NCBI GenBank assembly: GCA_034401135.1
Contig: JAWZSP010000002.1
Coordinates: 1,054,001-1,118,000 of the forward strand
Source: Volutella citrinella
Taxonomy: Eukaryota; Ascomycota; Sordariomycetes; Hypocreales; Nectriaceae
Reading direction: 5' to 3'
DNA: 64,000 nucleotides
Made by a program: the position numbers and the translations under genes. This document shows positions 56,602 through 64,000 of this stretch, in pieces. Each line of letters starts with the position of its first letter. Positions within the stretch are counted from its first letter, which is position 1. Under the pieces are notes generated by a model. The model was not told the DNA's origin. It did no database searches and saw only the letters and a list, made by a program, of their open reading frames with translations.

Positions 56602-59600
56602 CTACTCCAGCATCTGCTGCAGAGCATTGATGCGGTATGTCTCACTCCTCTCAACAAGATCCTCGTGTCGTCCCTTCTCCACCACCTTGCCGCCTTCCAC
56701 AACGAAGATGACATCCGCCTTGCGCACAGTGTGCAGCCTGTGCGTGATGGCGATCACTGTGATACCGCGTGCCACCCGTTCCAGACCCTCCTGCAGCGCC
56801 CGCTCGCTCTCTGCGTCGAGAGCGCTCGTGCTTTCGTCCAGCAGCAGGAGCTTGGGCTTGCGCACCAGAGCTCGAGCAATGGCCAGACGCTGTCGCTGAC
56901 CGCCAGAGAGTCGTGAGCCATTGGGGCCGCACTCGGTGTCGTACCCGTCAGGCAGGGCCATGATCATGTCGTGGATGTTGGCCAGCCGGCAGGCTTCCTC
57001 AATCTCGGCGTCTGTAGGCTCGTGGTCCGGCGTCGATCCCAGGGCCACGTTGAATCGAATGGTTCCGTCAAAGAGCGCGCAGTCCTGCGGTACCACGGCA
57101 ATATCATTGCGGAACTCGGTGCCCTCGCGTGCGCAAATGTCCACGCCATTGATCTCGACTGTGCCACCAGAGGGGCGGAACATGCGTTGCACGAGAGACA
57201 TGATGGTCGACTTGCCTGCACCCGAAGGCCCGACAAGCCCAACAAACTGTCCGGCTTGGATTGTGAACGACATGCCAGTCAGAATTTGGATGTGCGGACG
57301 AGCAGGGTAGGCAAATGCGACGTCCTTGAAAACGATGTTCGCACCCTTGACGCTGCTCGTGCTCTTGGCGGCGGCCTCGCCAGTGGCCTCGACATCATTC
57401 TCAAAGGTAATCTTAGGGGGGCTAAGCTTGCGGGTAGTGAGTTGGTCCTTGGAAGTGCCCATATAGATCAAGCTCAGGATTCTAGAGGCAGCAGCCTTAG
57501 CTCGGGAGACTTCAGGAGCGAGACTGAACATTTGGCCCCAGAGCTGAGCGCTAACCAGCATACAAATGAGGATGGTGAAGAACTCCTTCTGCGTAGCTTC
57601 GCCCTTGGTGATTCGGTTGGAGCCCCACCAGTAGGCAAAAGCGTAGATGAGGTTACCAGTGCTGTTGGCAATGGCCAGCCACAGGTTGGCGTAGGCGGAA
57701 GACACAAAGATCTCCGTTCTGGGCTTCCTCAAGGAGCGTCGATAGGAAGCGATGACCTCCTCCTCTATCGAAAGGGACGAGATCGTCTTGAACGAGTTGA
57801 CTGCCTCCACAGAAATACCAACTGCACCAGCAAAAGCGCCGGCGTGGCGCCTCTCAAATGCTGCCAGCTCCCTGACCTGCATGATTCCAGAACCCAGAAG
57901 AAGAGGCACGACAACCAAGCACACGATGGCGATCTTCCAATTCATAATGTGCGATAGGATGATGGCAACGAGGAAGTTGATGACAATGGAGAACACTGTC
58001 CCCACGATGGAACCGCTGAAGCCGCCCACAGCAGTGGCATCCGTGGTGATGACTGACAGAAGCGCAGACGGTGTACGCCCCTCAGACTGATGCCAGTCAA
58101 GGCTCTGCTCGTAGAGAGATCGGAAGCAGAGGACGCGGAGTCTGTACAGAAGCCTCTCGGCGATGGTACCGAAGCCAGTCCAGCTAGTTGTGTTGGCAAT
58201 CAACTCACCGCAGGCAACCAAGAACCACATGCCACCAAAGAACTTTCCTGCACCCAGAATATCGTCCTTGGGGTTGCAGGGCGAGATCTTGTCGATGGTG
58301 TTGCCAAAGATGAGACCGGCTGCTGAGAAGGTAAGACCCACGCAGGCCGCAGAGAATAGACAAACCAAGAACAAGAGAATGTAGGGACGCAGCATGGAGC
58401 CGATAGATTTGATCACAGCACCGGTCGTCAGGTCTGAGTTGAGAGCGGCGCTTCCCTCGTCCTCGTCCTTGGACTTATCGCTAGCAGGTTTCTCGGCCTG
58501 TTTCTCGCTAACCTGGGCCAAATCCTTCTCGTTATCGCTGTTCGAGACCTTCTCAGATAGAATGGTATCGCTGGTGTCCTTCTCCCGAAGCGTGCTAGAT
58601 ATGGAACCGGCGTCTTCCGAATCAACGGTCTGGAGGCGGACCATACCAGCATAGGAACCATTCAGTGCCATGAGCTCCAGATGGTTGCCTTGCTCAATGA
58701 TCTCGCCGTTGTTCATAACAATGATGTTATCAGCGTTCTTAATAGTAGAAAGTCTGTGGGCAATGGAGATGACAGTTCGGTTCTGGCGAATCGAGTAAAT
58801 GGCGGTGGCAATCCGGTGCTCACTGGCGGAGTCGAGCGACGCAGTGGCCTCGTCGAGAATAAGAATCTTGGGGTCGCGAATGAGAGCACGAGCGAGAGCA
58901 ATGCGCTGCCTCTGACCACCACTGACCAACTTTCCACCAGTGCCAACCATGGTTCCATAGCCGAACTCGAGCTTGTTGATGAATCCGGAGGCATCAGCCA
59001 TGTCGGTGGCATGTCGGACAGCTTGCACTAGATCAACCATATCCTGTCCGAAGCTCTGTGCAACATTGATGAGCTCTTCGCCTTTTCGAAGCCTGGTAGC
59101 GAGCTCTACAAGACTGGTTCCCAGAATGATGGGTTGGAACCGAGCGTGGTCTGGCTGCGGGGAACTCATGATGCCGAGAGCGACGTTTTCAATAATGGAA
59201 CGATCCAAGAGGGAGGGCTCCTGCTGGACAAGACTCATGTGGCTTCGCAAGTTCCTGACGTTGAGATCCTTCAGATTATAGCCATCAAGCAAGACTTCTC
59301 CTCCTATGGGATCGTAGAGTCGAGAGGTCAGACCAGCGATGGTAGATTTACCACTGCCAGATAGGCCGACCAGGGCGGTAAATTTACCAGCAGGGCACTC
59401 AAGTGACACGCCCTTCAAAACCTTGTGGTTGGGTCGGGAAGTGTATGCGAATTCGATGTTTCGGAATGACATGTTGCCCTCGACCGAGGAAAGCTTCAGC
59501 CCTTCATCCGAGCCCGAGTCGATAACTGCAGGGGAGTTGATGTCTTCCTCGAGCTTTGCAAAAGAACCGGCGGCGGCACCCAAGAGGGGCAGCAGGGGAG

Positions 59601-61097
59601 CAATGGATCCGAGAACAACACAGGCTGTGGCATGTCAGCAACAATCATTAATTGGGTCAGTCAGGAGCCATACAGTCGACAAGCAAGAGAATAACAGTGT
59701 AGATATCACCAACGGATGTGCCCTTGCCACCATTGTCGATCGTCTTGGCAATCTGCTTACTACCCTCATAGAAAGCAAGGGCATTCGCAGAGTATGCAAT
59801 AAAGTACAATCCACCAGCTTGGATGGCAGCCACAAAGGCCTTGTTAATACCCTGCCTTCGCGCACCCTTGAGTCTGGAAGAGAAAATAGCCTCCAGACGT
59901 GGGCCGGCACCAAAGGCCTGGACGACTGGGATGTTGGAGAGGGCCTCGGAAGCAATGGAAGAAGCCGAGGCGATTCTGTCCGACACGGCACCGGTGTACT
60001 TTGCCATGAAGAAGCCACAGACACCAGCCAGCAAGAGGAAGGCTGGAATCAGAGACACAAGGATGGCGGCAAGCCTGGTGTTCTTGATAAAGGCGACAAC
60101 ATAACCAGTAACAAAGAAGGAGGTGCATGCCATGCAGATGCCCACCTTCTCCGAGGTGCCAGTCTGGATGGCCTGAATATCAGCGTTGAGGCGAGTCGAA
60201 ATCTCACCAGCGCTTCGCTTGTCAAAGAAGGCGGCATCCTGCATGAGAACCTTTCGGAAGTAGAGATCGCGGATACGGTTCTCCAGACGTCGGCTGAAGA
60301 CTGACCAGGTCACAATGTAGATGTAGATCAGAACCATGCTAGCGATGGCCATCCATGTGATCTGCAGGACCTTCTTATTGATTGCATCCTGGAGCTCATC
60401 CATCGACTTGTACTGGCTCATCATCTGCGAGGCGGCGTCGCCAGCGGCGCATGAGGCCGAATTTAGGTCGTTCACGAGCTGACCGAAGATGATACCCATG
60501 AGGGGGAAGGGAGTTCCTGCTGCGATTGCAGTGATGGTGCCGACGAAGAGGAGGACGTAGTCTAGGAAGGCAGGTTTCGCATAAAAGAGGAGGCGGAAGA
60601 AGGTAAAGTAGCCCGCATTGCCCTAGAATACTCATCAGCATCCGGCTACGGGGAGGGCATCCCGTTGGAATAGCGTCATTGTCGCCTACCTTGGGTGTTT
60701 CTGGCTCAGCAGACGTGGTTTGGGAGCTCGCAGACCCTGATGAAGAGGGTCTTGTCGCGGCGTCTACCGCGGTCAGGGAAGGTTGAACAACGACAGCCTT
60801 GTCAGTCGATCCAGCTGTCGCATCCTTTGCGCCATCGTCAGTCTTGACGGCCTCTTCCTTCTTCTGTTGCTCAGGTTTGCTGATGGTGTCATGAGAGGCT
60901 CGAGATACCTCGGCCGTTTTGGTTACAGCAGTCTTCTCGACTGTTGCATCATTCTCAGACACTGCCTTGGCGTTTGGTGAATCGGCTGGGCCATCTTTTG
61001 ATGTTTCAAATGCAGCGACGTCGGAGGGGGCCTTGGGCTCGTCCTTGGCCACAGCAGGTTGCTGCGGCTGGGGCTCCTCGGGGGGAGCTGAGGCCAT
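56602..61097 (-). CDS. Full-length ABCB (MDR/P-glycoprotein type) ABC transporter (1459 aa)
   Basis: Exons 61097-60690, 60622-59674 and 59624-56602 sum to 1460 codons. The first 136 residues are charged and disordered and end at the first intron. The order is then TMD1, NBD1, TMD2, NBD2. NBD1 has Walker A GLSGSGKST (about 539-547), signature VSGGQRQR, Walker B ILILDEATASLD and SIAHR. NBD2 has GPSGAGKST, signature LSGGQRQR, LLLLDESTSALD and AITHR. All catalytic residues are present at both sites, so both should hydrolyse ATP. NBD1 carries a long insert between the Q-loop region and the signature (from SSPQPDHARFQ to about FGYGT). ABCB exporters move peptides, lipids or toxic compounds; the substrate is unknown. 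ATG 61097 is the only Met in the first exon before the acidic region. Confidence 0.95.
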
Positions 61098-64000
61098 CTT
61101 GAACAGCCTCGGCTTTCAGTGCTGAATGTGTCGCGACTTAAGGGTGGTTGTTGCGATGATCAACACATGGCACCTCGTTGACGACAAAGAGCGAGAAGGA
61201 GCAAGCAGCACAAAAAAGAAGGCCAGAGTGCCACAGCGAGGAAGAACTTCACTTAATTATGGCAAAGACGACACTACGCGCACAGCGAGGAGATTGCCCC
61301 GTCGCCGATCGGCTTCGTCAAGGGTCTCTGCGAACGAGCAGGGCCTTGGGTGGGACGGGGATGGGGACGGGGACGGGGACGGAGTAGTGGCATAGGGCGA
61401 GCGCCCCTCGACCAGCGAACGAGGACAGGCATTAGCAGGCATCAGATCGGGCCTGGTTCAATGTATTCGGTCTGGTAGTGAGCGATTGGGAGACGCGATG
61501 GCTGGAACTAGCAATGAAGAGACTGGGGTCACCAATGTTGAGCAGAAGTTGCGCCAGGTACTGGGCCATGGCGTGGGCCGCCAAGAGGCAGGTGCAAATT
61601 ATTACAGCGACGCCCCGGACGGAGTGGGGAGCTAAACGGGACGGCCCCTCCAGCACAGGGTCCACAGACCGGAGCAGCCCACTAGTAAGTGAGCTCCGAG
61701 TCCGTCTATGCCAAATGGTGCACACCTCACTTGTTGTCTGATATTATAGCACTAGACAAAAGAGAGAACTCCCTACTTGCATTAGAAGTTACTACTATGT
61801 ATGTAGCATCCCTAGCATAGTGGGTGCAGAGCCCAACAATGGGAAGTGGGTTACCGACCCGGGACTCCCCATACTTCCATCCTTCCGATACAGCATGGGG
61901 CATGCACACCCGCTGGAATGAGGAACCCTCGCGTGTTTGCGTCGCAGCAAGCAACGCTGGGGCGGCCAGGCATATGGCATGGAAAAAGGAGCCATCATGT
62001 CACCGCCGCGTAGCCTCTTCATGCCCGGGCAGGCAGAGGTCCGGGATCAGGGCAGCTTGCCAGTTCCGTGGACACTGGGCTGGACGGAACAAGAAGCTAG
62101 ACCAGGGGGGGTGTGGGCTGGCCTGGCCTATGGTGCGGCGGGGTGGCGGCAGGGATGTTCGGATCAGATAATTCGCAATCAATCAGCTCAGGATCATCGG
62201 GGCCTCTCTGGTCTCACGTGGGTGGTGTTCGACCCAGTTCATTTTTTGTAGTGTTAATTCCACATCATTCTCCTCTCCGGTCCGCGCTTCCCCTGTGAGC
62301 GGCCCACAGCATTACATAAATGATTGTGTCGCCTCGAAAGCCATGTCTGGGAGCATTTGTGGCAGTGCCGGGCTAGTGACATCGCAAAAACGAGGCTAAT
62401 CAATAACCATAATGATCTTCCGTCTTCGCATCTTCAATAAGCGGTAGGGTTTGTTGACTAGTGTCAGTACCCGAGGATGAATTTCTGAACATGGACACGG
62501 AATACCATCAAAAAGGGGATATTCGTAAAGACTTGTGTTGGCGGCCATCCAAGCTTGTCCGGAGATGGTCGGCCATCTGGGGCGAAAATGGCTCACCTCC
62601 ACTTGGCCATAACATCACCGCCAGTGGCGGAGGGCGAGCTAGTACAAGGACAACACCCTCAAAAGTTGTCTGGCAGGGCGGTTTCCACGTGTTATTCTTT
62701 ATCAATGTTTGAGAACCCGTTTGGTGCGACAGGATGATTTGCAGCTCTGTATCTGGTAATGACTGCCTGGTGCGCAGCCAAGTCTCGGCATCAGTCTGCC
62801 AGACTGTTGCCGACGAGGCGTTCCTCTGTCCGTCCATCGGCCAAGAAATTATTTAGTCCCATGGTCTAGCTGAGGCCTGCAAGCCGATCAGCGATCAGCA
62901 TGCATTTAATGCACCTAGAAACGCCATTTTAACCCGTCTCGCGGGTTGGGTTGCCGGGCAGGAATCAGGCGACGAGGAAGGCCACACATCCGGGTGGGTC
63001 GCTCTACTGATTGATAATTTTTTCACAGGGTCCGTCCCCCTACGCTGTCTTGGCGCTGGATGTTGGAAGTTCGAACATCCGCCTGCAACGCAACATGCCT
63101 CGTCTCCACCGACCAAACTTTGGGCGGACGTTTCGTGGGCAACATCGTCATTTCCACACATGCAAACCCAGATAGACCGAACACCGTGCTCTACTATTCC
63201 CTTTCCAACACCTTCTCCTCGAATCCTTCGCCATTCTAGTGGCCCCCTAGCTCTACAAAGAGACCGCCAAGCTTTCCGAACTCGCTCGTAGCCTCAATTC
63301 ATCCTGGAAAGCTCCGTTCGACAGGGCATGATGACATGGACGTTGGGATCTGCGCCTCCCTTGGCACGCTTTAGTGCCCACCAACACGGCCAATATCCCT
63401 TGATTCCCTTTTTTTTCTCACGAATCGCCGCCAGCCAAGGGACGCGCCTTGCTTCTTTGGTGGCTGCCCAGTGACACACCCATGTAAAGGGGGGGACGGA
63501 TCTGATAACTTTAACTCCACACCGACGAATGACCCCCTTGTTGAGAGCCTCAAGAAGCCAGCAGCAAACAGGAAAAACGCGACCAACCACAATTGCTCCA
63601 TGTTAGAACCGAGGCCAGGCAGCACCGATTTCCTAATGAAGCCCGCGAGACCGCTTTGTTAGGTCGCACCGATTTTCCTTTCCTAGGCCTTCCTCATTGG
63701 CTCCTTTGCCGGCCATTCATGGCCCTTGGATGGCATCCATCTGATTATTGCATTCCCCAGACACACCAAACAAACCCCACCGCCATCCCCAATCCACTCT
63801 GACTGCCAACTGCCGCGTAGGAGCCCCCGGGTCTTGCCTCCGAGATAGGTGCTCGTAATTAAAGCGGCGAATCAATTGCTCGGGTCTAACAGCGGACGGC
63901 CCCTTCCTGTGCCTTTCCGCGACGCCAGCAGACGCCCAACTCGCCGCAGTCCGAATACGCCGAGCCGAACCGGGCTGATTGATAAGAGTCATCGCCACTT
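61098..64000. other. Intergenic, 2.9 kb to the right edge
   Basis: This is the upstream region of the ABC transporter, with a hexanucleotide repeat at 61352. The remaining short frames show no family motif, and no gene is seen entering from the right edge. Confidence 0.45.
61352..61382. repeat. Hexanucleotide GGGACG tandem repeat, about five units
   Basis: Units GGGACG, GGGATG, then three GGGACG in a row, about 255-285 bp upstream of the ABC transporter start. The spaced G runs could form a G-quadruplex. Confidence 0.85.

Overview
The window is nuclear DNA of a filamentous ascomycete. Genes carry short introns (about 49-93 bp) with GT..AG ends and CTAAC/CTGAC-like branch points, the coding DNA is GC-rich, leaders are pyrimidine-rich, and the families present (HET domain, HbrB, PtaB/Adn1, fungal CorA-like, GON7) are typical of Pezizomycotina. 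A Sordariomycete, possibly Hypocreales, is my inference; nothing seen fixes the species. I found no rRNA, no convincing tRNA, no CRISPR array and no intact transposon.

Layout. 1-2551 (-): a broken subtilase gene with a DUF7580-like region, running off the left edge. 4147-4499 (+): a three-exon microgene of 73 codons that is easy to miss. 5064-7131 (+): a CorA-like membrane protein. 8296-11146 (+): a protein kinase fused to a von Willebrand A domain. 11604-12995 (-): a family 1 UDP-glycosyltransferase. 15342-16813 (+): a secreted aspartic protease. 20183-21693 (+): 6-phosphofructo-2-kinase/fructose-2,6-bisphosphatase. 22900-24156 (-): a seven-helix membrane protein. 24791-27121 (-): a HET-domain protein. 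27714-28505 and 29531-30232 (+): two unrecognised proteins.

Second half. 31593-34222 (-): a LIM-domain-binding co-regulator (PtaB/Adn1/Mfg1 type). 38159-40783 (-): an HbrB/Bit61 TORC2 subunit. 41781-42690 (+): a frameshifted Gfd2/YDR514C-like nuclease-fold gene in an AT-richer island. 42887-44155 (+): an ankyrin-tailed protein. 44347-45141 (-): a DJ-1/PfpI protein. 46165-46443 (+): the KEOPS subunit GON7. 46733-50142 (-): the HOPS subunit Vam6/Vps39. 50774-53531 (-): an SPX-SLC13 phosphate transporter. 56602-61097 (-): a full-length ABCB transporter.

The genes do not form an operon or an obvious biosynthetic cluster. Conserved housekeeping genes (PFKFB, HbrB, GON7, Vps39, SPX transporter) are interspersed with accessory genes (subtilase, kinase-vWA, HET, glycosyltransferase, protease, orphans). 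The left 27 kb holds three genes related to fungal self/non-self recognition or signalling (subtilase, kinase-vWA, HET), one of them decaying. Exon structures were deduced by eye; where exon lengths sum to an open frame and the joined protein reads through known motifs, I trust them.
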